Origin: Campylobacterota bacterium
GTDB lineage: Bacteria > Campylobacterota > Campylobacteria > Campylobacterales > Nitratiruptoraceae
Length of the DNA stretch: 64,000 nt
Assembly: GCA_015494715.1 (NCBI GenBank)
Contig: WGAT01000071.1
Location: 17,591 to 81,590 of the forward strand
Direction: 5' to 3'
Notes under the pieces: generated by a model
Databases searched by the model: none
The model's input: only the letters and a program-made list of their open reading frames with translations
What the model was told of the DNA's origin: nothing
Part shown: positions 34,089 to 41,347 of the stretch, one piece after another
Position numbering within the stretch: position 1 is the stretch's first letter
Layout: each line of letters opens with the position of its first letter
Made by a program: the position numbers and the translations under genes

Positions 34089-34759
34089 ACTATCACATAG
34101 ATTGGCAAAAAAATCCTCTCATCCCCGTCATCGTCCAAGATGAGGAGAGTAAAGAGGTGCTGATGCTCGCCTATATGAACGAGGAGGCTTTTTACAAGAG
34201 TCTCCAAACAGGCTTGGCCCACTACTATTCTAGAAGTCGTCAAAAGCTATGGAAAAAGGGCGAGAGCAGCGGCAATATCCAAAAGATAAAGAGTATGCGC
34301 CTCGATTGCGATAGCGACGCTTTGGTGCTGGAGGTAGAACAGAGGGGGCCAGCGTGCCATACCGGACGCAAAAGCTGCTTTTATAAAGATGTCCAAACCG
34401 GACAAATCACTAGCAAACCCGAACAAGAGCCAGCTCAGATGTACGAAGATATTATCGATCTGCTCTACCATACCATTCAAGAGAAAAAGGAGGCCGATCC
34501 CTCCCGCTCGTGGACGGCTACACTTTTTAGCAAAGGAGAAAACACCATACTCAAAAAGGTCGCCGAAGAGGCTGCGGAGTTTTGCCTTGCCGTTAAAGAT
34601 AAGCAAAAAGAGCAGATTATCTACGAATGCGCCGATATGGTCTATCATACTCTTGTGGCTCTGGCTTTAGAGGATATCTCCCCCGATCTGATACGCCAAG
34701 AGCTCAAGCGCCGCTTTGGCACAAGCGGTATAGAAGAAAAAAGGAGTCGTAAAAAATGA
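34085..34759 (+). CDS. hisIE: Bifunctional phosphoribosyl-AMP cyclohydrolase/phosphoribosyl-ATP pyrophosphatase
   Basis: The 224-residue fusion catalyses steps two and three of histidine synthesis. The HisI domain (about 1-115) has VLMLAYMNEEAF, SRQKLWKKGESSGN, the metal-binding DCDSDALVL and GPACHTGRKSCF. The HisE domain (about 135-215) has TATLFSKGENTILKKVAEEAAEF and CADMVYH. It overlaps both neighbouring genes by 4 bp, in an operon that also makes branched-chain amino acids. Confidence 0.96.
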   Translation: MNYHIDWQKNPLIPVIVQDEESKEVLMLAYMNEEAFYKSLQTGLAHYYSRSRQKLWKKGESSGNIQKIKSMRLDCDSDALVLEVEQRGPACHTGRKSCFYKDVQTGQITSKPEQEPAQMYEDIIDLLYHTIQEKKEADPSRSWTATLFSKGENTILKKVAEEAAEFCLAVKDKQKEQIIYECADMVYHTLVALALEDISPDLIRQELKRRFGTSGIEEKRSRKK

Positions 34760-35415
34760 AAAAGTTCCTCTTGCCCTTTCTTTTCGTTTTATCTTTGTTG
34801 GCCAATCCCATCGACGGGACCCTCGCCGTTATGTGGTATCCCTCGGTATGCAAGGTAGAGCGTTATGTAGCGTGCAGACGGCCTTTGCCTTTTTGGATGC
34901 ACAACTTCACCCTCCACGGCCTTTGGCCAAAAAAGCAGTACTGCCATGTACCCGCACGCCTCAAAATGCTGGATAAAAAAGGGGCGTGGAAAAAGATCCC
35001 CCTCAAAATTCCTCCTTCTTTAGAGGAGCTTTTACTTCGCTATATGCCAGGAACCATTGGCGGACTACACAAACACGAGTGGGTCAAACACGGCAGCTGT
35101 TACAGCTCCTCTCCAGAGGTCTACTTTCTTGATTCCATCGCTTTAGTCGAGCAGCTGAACAAAACGCCCATAAGGGACTTTTTCGTAGAGCACAGAGGTA
35201 AACGCATCCAAACCTACAAAATCCGTCGACTTTTTGACAAAGTCTACTTTAAAGGGGCTGGGAAAAGAGTAAAATTTGTCTGTAAAGATGGCTATCTTAC
35301 ACAGATGTATATTCGTCTCAAAGGAAACCTCTCACCCCAAACGCCCCTTGAGCGCCTTTTGCGACACGCAAGACCAACACGCCGAGGATGTGCCAGAGGT
35401 ATCATAGCTCGTTAA
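34756..35415 (+). CDS. Periplasmic ribonuclease T2 family protein
   Basis: The 219-residue protein has an N-terminal signal peptide (MKKFLLPFLFVLSLLA). Both T2 active-site blocks are present. CAS I is FTLHGLWP with His54, and CAS II is HKHEWVKHGSC with His107, Glu108, Lys111 and His112, so the full catalytic set is present. Several cysteines (32, 40, 63, 115) would pair in the periplasm. Bacterial T2 enzymes such as E. coli RNase I cleave RNA in the periplasm and can scavenge nucleotides. It overlaps hisIE by 4 bp, an odd partner. No immunity-like gene is adjacent. Confidence 0.88.
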   Translation: MKKFLLPFLFVLSLLANPIDGTLAVMWYPSVCKVERYVACRRPLPFWMHNFTLHGLWPKKQYCHVPARLKMLDKKGAWKKIPLKIPPSLEELLLRYMPGTIGGLHKHEWVKHGSCYSSSPEVYFLDSIALVEQLNKTPIRDFFVEHRGKRIQTYKIRRLFDKVYFKGAGKRVKFVCKDGYLTQMYIRLKGNLSPQTPLERLLRHARPTRRGCARGIIAR

Positions 35416-35445
35416 AAAATTTTTATGCCATTTGGCTCAAATCTC

Positions 35446-35474
35446 TTGACAAATTTAAAAATAATGTGTATCAT
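35446..35474 (+). promoter_or_regulatory. Consensus sigma-70 promoter of yfdX
   Basis: TTGACA (35446-35451), 17 bp spacing, TATCAT (35469-35474). It is the closest match to the full consensus in the window. An AAAGGAG ribosome site follows before the ATG at 35510, so high expression is expected. Confidence 0.7.
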
Positions 35475-35509
35475 TTCGTAACAATAAAAAAAACATAAAG
35501 GAGTCACAC

Positions 35510-36364
35510 ATGGCAAACAAACGAATGGAAGAGAAGCAAGAGGTAACCCAAAAGGTTCAAGAGGCCAAAGATCAATACGTAGGCAAAAAAGATCAAGAGA
35601 TCTCCCAAGAAGCGGTTGAAGCGGTCAATATGATGGTAGAGGTGATCGAGCACCTCAAGGAAAAAGATAAGCAAAAAGCCCTTGAGACTATCGAAAAAGT
35701 CCTCGGTAAACTAGAGGTTCAAATCAGAAGAGAGCCCGAGCTTCAACTTGTACCGGTAAATGTACAAGAGCAGATCATTGACTTCCCGGGTACAATAGAA
35801 GATGCCGTTGCGGCTAGAAAAGTGGTTCAAAAGCTGCTTAAAGAAGAGGAAGTACAAAAAGCAAGAGATATTATGCTCAATCTTGCGAGCGAGCTTGATA
35901 TTATCGTTACGGCACTGCCTATCGTCACCTATCCAGAAGCGATCAAAGCTATCATTCCTCTTATCGAAGAGGATAAATTTGACGAGGCTATCGCTTTGTT
36001 GGTGGAAGTTCTTGAGACACTTGTTGTCGAAAAGATCGTCATTCCGTTGCCAATTCTCAGAGCGGAGCAAGCGATTATTCGAGCCAGCGAGCTCACAAAA
36101 GACAAAGAGGCGCAAAACAAAGAGGAGCTCAAAGAGTTGCTCGCATACGCAAAAGAGCAGCTGCTACTCGCACAAGCTTTGGGCTATGGCAAAGTCAAAG
36201 AGGATTACAAACCGCTTCTTGATGAGATCGAAAAAATCCAAAAAGCGCTAGAGAGCGGAGAGAGCACCAAAAACATTTTTGAAAATCTTCGCAATATGCT
36301 CACCTCTTTTATGGGAGGTTTCAACAAACCCAAAGCTCCCACACAGATGCCAAAAAGCGAATAA
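35510..36364 (+). CDS. yfdX: YfdX-family protein
   Basis: The 284-residue protein matches the YfdX family. SQEAVEAVNMMVEVIEHLKE and LVPVNVQEQIIDFPGTI are present, along with the conserved stretch SELDIIVTALPIVTYPEAIK and VVEKIVIPLPILRAEQAI. E. coli YfdX is a stress-linked, EvgA-regulated protein of unclear mechanism; it is shorter and exported, whereas this one starts with a charged helix and has no signal peptide, so it is probably cytoplasmic. It is monocistronic with a near-consensus promoter and a terminator, arguing for an abundant product. Confidence 0.85.
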   Translation: MANKRMEEKQEVTQKVQEAKDQYVGKKDQEISQEAVEAVNMMVEVIEHLKEKDKQKALETIEKVLGKLEVQIRREPELQLVPVNVQEQIIDFPGTIEDAVAARKVVQKLLKEEEVQKARDIMLNLASELDIIVTALPIVTYPEAIKAIIPLIEEDKFDEAIALLVEVLETLVVEKIVIPLPILRAEQAIIRASELTKDKEAQNKEELKELLAYAKEQLLLAQALGYGKVKEDYKPLLDEIEKIQKALESGESTKNIFENLRNMLTSFMGGFNKPKAPTQMPKSE

Positions 36365-36417
36365 TACGCACTGGCTTCCCTCGACCGGGATCTTGATCCG
36401 ACTCAAAGAGAACAAAA

Positions 36418-36446
36418 GCGCGGGGTTTAGGCCCTGCGCCTCTTTT
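36418..36446 (+). terminator. Terminator of yfdX
   Basis: GCGCGGGG (36418-36425) pairs with CCCTGCGC (36432-36439) with one G-U pair, then CTCTTTTC. A second small hairpin, GGATC-TT-GATCC near 36388-36399, lies between it and the stop codon. Confidence 0.72.
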
Positions 36447-36534
36447 CTCCAATACCTCTTTCCTTACATTTGGCCAAGCCTAGGTTTAAACTTTGCTATT
36501 TAGCGATTAAGAAAAATTTGAAGCGGCTCAACGC

Positions 36535-37488
36535 TCAGTAACGCAACCCCATTTTAGCCAATGCGGCTCTAATAGCTCGCATTTGAGCGTTTTTGTTAGC
36601 ACACCACTTTGGAGCCAAGAGGGTGCTATCGCCAATTCCTGCCGTCACACGCTGGACGATCATATCCCGAGGCAGTATCTCAAAGGCTTTTTGTAAAGTA
36701 TCTATATACTCTTCAAGAGTGATGGGGGTAAAGCGTCCCTTTAAAAAGTCTGCGGCCAGAGCCGTATTTTTGACCACATAAAGCGGATGGATCTTGACCG
36801 AGTCGATCCCCCACTCCACCGCTTTTTGGACGGTGGTAAGCATCATTTCTTGGCTCTCCCCCGGCAATCCAAAGATCAAGTGGCCACAGACTTTAAGCCC
36901 CTTGTCTTTACTTTTTTTTATCCATCGCTCAACGCTGGCAACATCATGTCCGCGGTTGATACGCTCAAGCGTCGTATCAAATACACTTTGTATCCCATAC
37001 TCGATCCAGATTTCACGATCTTTGGAGAGCTCCACCAAATAATCAAGGATCTCTTCGGTGACGCTATCGCTTCTTGTACCGATACTAAGCCCTACACATT
37101 TAGGCTGAATAAGAGCCTTTTCATATAGGCGTTTAAGGGTATCAAAAGGGGCGTAGGTATTGGTAAAAGCTTGAAAGTAGGCCAAAAAAGCCTCATAGCC
37201 CCTAGACTCGTAATAACCCGCAGTAGCTTGGTATTGATGTGCAATCTCTTGGAGTTGACGATCTAAAAGAGGATTTTCTTTAGAATCTGGACTGAGGAAA
37301 ACTTTCTTCGTCCTTGCCAGATTGGGGCTAAAAGATTCGTTTTCGCAAAAGGTACATCCCCCCTTAGCTACCCGTCCATCAATATTGGGACAGGTAAAGC
37401 CAGAGAGCCCTAGAGGTATCTTTTTAACACGCTTTTTGTAGCGCCGCTTTAGATAGCGACCAAAGGTGAGGACATCACGCACGCTCAT
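36535..37488 (-). CDS. TIGR01212-type radical SAM protein (YhcC-like)
   Basis: The 317-residue protein is a radical SAM enzyme with the atypical long cluster motif CPNIDGRVAKGGCTFC near residue 33. FQAFTNTYAP, IEYGIQSVFD and GHLIFGLPGES are characteristic of the YhcC family. The reaction is not established for this family; an RNA or cofactor modification role is likely. It overlaps purF by 4 bp at its start and is the last gene of the purF transcript. Confidence 0.88.
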   Translation of the reverse strand: MSVRDVLTFGRYLKRRYKKRVKKIPLGLSGFTCPNIDGRVAKGGCTFCENESFSPNLARTKKVFLSPDSKENPLLDRQLQEIAHQYQATAGYYESRGYEAFLAYFQAFTNTYAPFDTLKRLYEKALIQPKCVGLSIGTRSDSVTEEILDYLVELSKDREIWIEYGIQSVFDTTLERINRGHDVASVERWIKKSKDKGLKVCGHLIFGLPGESQEMMLTTVQKAVEWGIDSVKIHPLYVVKNTALAADFLKGRFTPITLEEYIDTLQKAFEILPRDMIVQRVTAGIGDSTLLAPKWCANKNAQMRAIRAALAKMGLRY

Positions 37489-38828
37489 GCATCCTTTGGA
37501 AGTACCGGATAGTTGCCGTCAAAACAGGCCATACAATAGCTCAGATCATTACCCACACTACGCAAAAGGCCCTCAATAGAAAGATAGGCCAAAGTATCGG
37601 CTCCAATATACTTTCTCGTTTCCTCCACGCTCATTCGTGAGCTAATCAACTCCTCTTTGGTTGGCGTATCGACTCCATAATAACAAGGCCCCGTGGTAGG
37701 AGGAGCCGATATTCTCATATGGACCTCTTTGGCACCAAACTCTTTGAGGATAGAGACAATTTTTCTACTCGTGGTCCCTCGTACGATGCTATCGTCTATG
37801 ACGATGAGCCGTTTGCCTTTAATCACCTCTTTGATTGGATTGAGCTTCATCTTCACCTTAAGATCTCTGATCTCTTGCGTAGGTTCGATGAAAGTACGGC
37901 CTACATAGTGGTTTCTAATAATTCCAAGCTCAAAGGGTATTTTGCTCGCTTTAGAGTAACCAATAGCCGCGGCTACCCCGCTATCGGGCACAGGGATCAC
38001 CATATCGGCCGCAACTGGATACTCTTTTGCCAACTCTTGCCCCATCGCTTTACGAAGCTTGTAGACATTTTTACCGAAAATATCGCTATCGGGCCTGGCA
38101 AAATAGATATATTCAAAGATACATTTAGTAGGCGTAGGTTCAAAGACTTGAATACTTCTTGGCTCTTCCCCCTCCTCAAAAACCACCAATTCTCCGGGTC
38201 TAATATCTCGCACATATTCCGCCCCTATCAGATCAAAGGCACAAGTCTCGCTGGCCACTACCCAACCATTGCCCAGCCGTCCCATCACAAGAGGGCGAAA
38301 GCCATGGGGGTCTCGCATCGCAAACATCTTTTTACGGCTCAAAAGCACCATCGAGTAGGCCCCCTCGATCTTGTGCAAAGCCTCAATGATACGATCGTAC
38401 AAGTGCTCTTTTTGGCTGCGGGCGATCAGATGGATAATGTTTTCCGTATCCATAAAGGTTTGAAAGATCGCCCCTTCTTTGATGAGCTCCTTGCGTACGA
38501 CCTTGGCGTTGGTGAGATTGCCGTTGTGCACCACTGCGATTTGACCCAAATCGTATCTGGCAAAAATTGGCTGAGCGTCTAGTACAGAATCCTCACCGGC
38601 AGTGGAGTATCTCGTATGCCCTACGGCGCTGTTGCCTATGAGTTTGGAGAGCTTTTTCTCGTCAAAAACCTGCGTCACAAGCCCCCTGCCTTTGGCAATA
38701 TGGATCCGCTCCCCGTCGCTGCTGGCAATCCCCGCTGCCTCCTGGCCCCTATGCTGGAGACTAAAAAGACCAAAATAGGCGTATTTGGCCGCCTCAGGGA
38801 CGTTAAAAAGTCCTATGACCGAGCACAT
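37485..38828 (-). CDS. purF: Amidophosphoribosyltransferase
   Basis: PurF makes phosphoribosylamine from PRPP and glutamine, the first step of purine synthesis. In this 447-residue protein the nucleophile is Cys2 (MCSVIGLFN), so it needs only Met removal and has no propeptide. Other motifs are HRGQEAAGI, GHTRYSTAG, HNGNLTNA, RDPHGFRPL and the PRPP loop VIDDSIVRGTTS. Three or four C-terminal region cysteines might hold an iron-sulphur cluster as in some homologues. It follows dapB by one base. Confidence 0.96.
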   Translation of the reverse strand: MCSVIGLFNVPEAAKYAYFGLFSLQHRGQEAAGIASSDGERIHIAKGRGLVTQVFDEKKLSKLIGNSAVGHTRYSTAGEDSVLDAQPIFARYDLGQIAVVHNGNLTNAKVVRKELIKEGAIFQTFMDTENIIHLIARSQKEHLYDRIIEALHKIEGAYSMVLLSRKKMFAMRDPHGFRPLVMGRLGNGWVVASETCAFDLIGAEYVRDIRPGELVVFEEGEEPRSIQVFEPTPTKCIFEYIYFARPDSDIFGKNVYKLRKAMGQELAKEYPVAADMVIPVPDSGVAAAIGYSKASKIPFELGIIRNHYVGRTFIEPTQEIRDLKVKMKLNPIKEVIKGKRLIVIDDSIVRGTTSRKIVSILKEFGAKEVHMRISAPPTTGPCYYGVDTPTKEELISSRMSVEETRKYIGADTLAYLSIEGLLRSVGNDLSYCMACFDGNYPVLPKDA

Positions 38829-38829
38829 A

Positions 38830-39594
38830 TCACAGCCCCAAGCAATCGTCTATCGTATAGAGCCCCGGTTCTTGGGAGACGAGCCACTTGGCCGCTTTGA
38901 TAGCCCCCTTGGCAAAGGTATCTCTGCTCGTGGCGGTATGACCCAGTTCCAAATACTCCCCATCATTGTAAAAGCCAACGGTATGGCGACCGACTATGTC
39001 GCCGCCTCGAAGAGCAAAAACCCCAATTTCTTCTTTTTTGCGCTCCCCGATATTGCCGTCTCTGCCACTGACTCGCACCTCATCTAGATCCCAACCCCTC
39101 GCCCTTGCCGCATACTCCGCAAGAGTCAAGGCCGTACCGCTTGGGGCATCCTTTTTGTGTCGGTGGTGCATCTCCACGATCTCGATATCAAAATCTCTTA
39201 GTTTCTCGCTCGTCATGGCCACAAGACGCTTCAAGATAGCGATACCCAAACTCATATTGGTAGCGTAGAGCACCGGCGCTTTTAGGGAGAGCTCTTTGAT
39301 AAGGTTTTGCTGATGCTGGCTTAGTCCCGTCGTACCGCTTACCAAAGGTTTTGGAGTAATAAGGAGCCGCTCCACCAACGCCTCGGTACCTTCTGGCAAA
39401 GTAAAGTCGATAATCACGTCGCTATGTTCAATGAGCGTATCGATGTCGTTGGTCACCACCGCTTCTGGCACCTCCATATCGATACCCTCTAGCACATGCA
39501 CCGCACTGACTTTGGCCACATCGTCTTTTTTGAGATTTTGAATAAGCAAACTGCCTACCCGTCCGCTTCCTCCATAGATTCCTACATTCAACAT
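38830..39594 (-). CDS. dapB: 4-hydroxy-tetrahydrodipicolinate reductase
   Basis: DapB acts in lysine and diaminopimelate synthesis, using NAD(P)H. The 254-residue product has the nucleotide motif VGIYGGSGRVGSLL, FTLPEGTE, SGTTGLS, the substrate-binding EMHHRHKKDAPSGTAL, and IDDCLGL at the C-terminus. ATG 39594 overlaps the trxB stop (TGATG); a GTG one codon earlier is less likely. It lies between trxB and purF. Confidence 0.95.
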   Translation of the reverse strand: MLNVGIYGGSGRVGSLLIQNLKKDDVAKVSAVHVLEGIDMEVPEAVVTNDIDTLIEHSDVIIDFTLPEGTEALVERLLITPKPLVSGTTGLSQHQQNLIKELSLKAPVLYATNMSLGIAILKRLVAMTSEKLRDFDIEIVEMHHRHKKDAPSGTALTLAEYAARARGWDLDEVRVSGRDGNIGERKKEEIGVFALRGGDIVGRHTVGFYNDGEYLELGHTATSRDTFAKGAIKAAKWLVSQEPGLYTIDDCLGL

Positions 39595-40529
39595 CACTCC
39601 CCTCCTCTTTCTACATATCCAATCGCATCAATGGCAGCCGTCGCTCCATCCGCGGCGGCACAGACTACCTGTTTGGGCGCATCTTGGCGTATATCACCCG
39701 CAGCATAAAGACCCGGTACACTTGTGCGCATCCTTAGATCCACCACTACTTCTCCCCACTGATTCACCCTGCACAAAAAGCTGCCATCTGCTTGCTTGAG
39801 TACCTCGTTGTTGACTTTCATCCCTACAAAAACAAACAGGCCCGGGACTTTGAGATCTATGCGTCTGCCCTGCTGGTCGATGATAATACCTTGCAGCCCC
39901 CTCTCATCCCCATAGGCTTTGACTACGGTAGCGTTTAAAATAAGTTCGATCTTTGGGTTTTCCAGTACTTTTTTGACAGTCGTAGGAGCCGCACGAAATT
40001 TGTCCCTTCGATGGATGAGATAGACTTTAGAAGCGATCTTGGCCAGATACAAAGCCTCTTCCAAAGCCGTATCGCCCCCGCCAAGTACCGCTACTTCTTG
40101 ATCCTTGTAAAAAAAGCCGTCACAGGTAGCACACGTACTTATCCCTTTGCCCAAAAACTCCTCTTCCCCCTCGAAGCCGGCTCGCTTTGGCGTACTGCCA
40201 GTGGCAATGATAACCGACTTGGCTTCTTGCTCCTTGCCAGATGCGAGCTCCACTACAAAGCCCTCTTCACCTTTTCGCACCCTTTTGACCTCATCCATCT
40301 CATACTTCAATCCAAAGCGCATCGCCTGCTTTGGCCAACACTCCATCAGCTCTATCCCACTGACCGGCTCGCAGATACCCGGGTAATTCTCCACTTCGCT
40401 ACTGAGCGTAATTTGGCCTCCTGGCATTCCCTTTTCATACATCACAACATTTTCCAGCCCGCCTCTTGTGGCATACAAACCCGCCGTCAATCCCGCAGGC
40501 CCTCCTCCGATAATCGCAAGATCTAGCAT
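39594..40529 (-). CDS. trxB: Thioredoxin reductase
   Basis: The 311-residue FAD/NADPH flavoprotein reduces thioredoxin. It has the FAD motif [15 protein letters not shown], redox-active Cys133/Cys136 in CATCDG, the NADPH motif [15 protein letters not shown] and the C-terminal GLYAAGDIR. It is next to trxA but separated by a 100-bp gap with a striking inverted repeat, so it may have independent control. Confidence 0.96.
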   Translation of the reverse strand: MLDLAIIGGGPAGLTAGLYATRGGLENVVMYEKGMPGGQITLSSEVENYPGICEPVSGIELMECWPKQAMRFGLKYEMDEVKRVRKGEEGFVVELASGKEQEAKSVIIATGSTPKRAGFEGEEEFLGKGISTCATCDGFFYKDQEVAVLGGGDTALEEALYLAKIASKVYLIHRRDKFRAAPTTVKKVLENPKIELILNATVVKAYGDERGLQGIIIDQQGRRIDLKVPGLFVFVGMKVNNEVLKQADGSFLCRVNQWGEVVVDLRMRTSVPGLYAAGDIRQDAPKQVVCAAADGATAAIDAIGYVERGGE

Positions 40530-40541
40530 ATCTATCCTTTG

Positions 40542-40583
40542 TGATCGCTTTGCAATATACCCAAGTATACTCCAAAGCGATCA
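40542..40583 (-). promoter_or_regulatory. 11-bp inverted repeat upstream of trxB (operator or hairpin)
   Basis: TGATCGCTTTG (40542-40552) and CAAAGCGATCA (40573-40583) are perfect reverse complements 20 bp apart. The spacer holds a second imperfect stem AGTATAC/GTATATT. On the minus strand TATACT within the spacer resembles a -10 box. The repeat ends just before the AAAGGA ribosome site of trxB. It could be an operator for a dimeric repressor or a mRNA hairpin. A smaller hairpin GTGGGC-GCCCAC near 40601-40618 lies closer to trxA and may weakly terminate it. Confidence 0.6.
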
Positions 40584-40628
40584 GTGAAAAAAGATGTAGG
40601 GTGTGGGCAAAAGCCCACGAAGAAAGAA

Positions 40629-40952
40629 TTAAGAAAGAAGAGCGTCAAGTTTTTGTTTGAATACATCTTTGCTAGCCGCCCCTACCATCTGGTCGACCAA
40701 CTCGCCATTTTTAAAAAACAAAATGGTAGGGATGGATCGAATGCCGTATCGAATAGCGATATCTTGCTCTTCGTCGGTGTTCACTTTCGCAATAACCGCT
40801 TTGCCCTCATACTCTTCGGCAAGCTCATCGATAATTGGGGCGATCATTCTACAAGGCCCGCACCAAGGCGCCCAAAAATCCACCATTACTACATCATTGT
40901 TCTTAATCACTTCATCAAAATTTGATGAGTTGAGCTCGACATATTTGCCCAT
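40629..40952 (-). CDS. trxA: Thioredoxin
   Basis: The 107-residue thioredoxin has the WCGPC active site (Cys31, Cys34) in VDFWAPWCGPCRM and the cis-proline region RSIPTILFF. ATG 40952 follows an AAGGAGAG ribosome site; a longer frame to 41012 lies upstream of the transcription start and is not used. It serves thioredoxin-dependent enzymes such as Bcp, encoded at 28400. Confidence 0.97.
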   Translation of the reverse strand: MGKYVELNSSNFDEVIKNNDVVMVDFWAPWCGPCRMIAPIIDELAEEYEGKAVIAKVNTDEEQDIAIRYGIRSIPTILFFKNGELVDQMVGAASKDVFKQKLDALLS

Positions 40953-40985
40953 TTTCTCTCCTTTTTTATTTTTTAAAAGCATTAA

Positions 40986-40991
40986 ATTATA
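40986..40991 (-). promoter_or_regulatory. trxA -10 box
   Basis: TATAAT on the minus strand in the gap between yraN and trxA, 34 bp before the trxA start. Confidence 0.55.
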
Positions 40992-41008
40992 CTTTATTTT
41001 TCTTAACA

Positions 41009-41347
41009 TCACATAACGCTAAGATTTTGGACCAGCTCGCATCCGCTTCTTTTAATGAGCAGCGCATCGACCTCATAAGGCATATCCAAGTCATTTTTGA
41101 GTAAAAAATAGTCAATGGTTTTGAGTATTTTTTCCATCTTTTTTGGCGTAATGGAAAGTATGGGATCGTGATGGGTTGCGCTTTTAACCTCTATGAAATG
41201 GAGCACGCCCTCTTGAACGGCTATGATATCGATCTCTCCAAATCTTGAATGAAAATTACGCTCAAGGATACAAAATCCAAGAGCGATCAGATACTTGGCC
41301 GCCAGCTCTTCGGCCGCTTTTCCAAGTTCATAACTTCTCTTCCCCAT
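41009..41347 (-). CDS. yraN: YraN-family (UPF0102) nuclease-like protein
   Basis: The 112-residue protein has the Holliday-junction-resolvase-like fold of the UPF0102 family: GKAAEELAAKYL, SRFGEIDIIAV and FIEVKSA supply the metal-binding E-D-ExK set. The function is uncertain. Its start overlaps the stop of the formate dehydrogenase gene (TAATG). In Campylobacter, as I recall, the gene follows hom directly; here a dehydrogenase gene is inserted between them. Confidence 0.9.
   Translation of the reverse strand: MGKRSYELGKAAEELAAKYLIALGFCILERNFHSRFGEIDIIAVQEGVLHFIEVKSATHHDPILSITPKKMEKILKTIDYFLLKNDLDMPYEVDALLIKRSGCELVQNLSVM

Noticed and set aside
36388..36399. GGATC-TT-GATCC hairpin after yfdX
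   Set aside because: Only five base pairs with a two-base loop; not convincing as a separate element.
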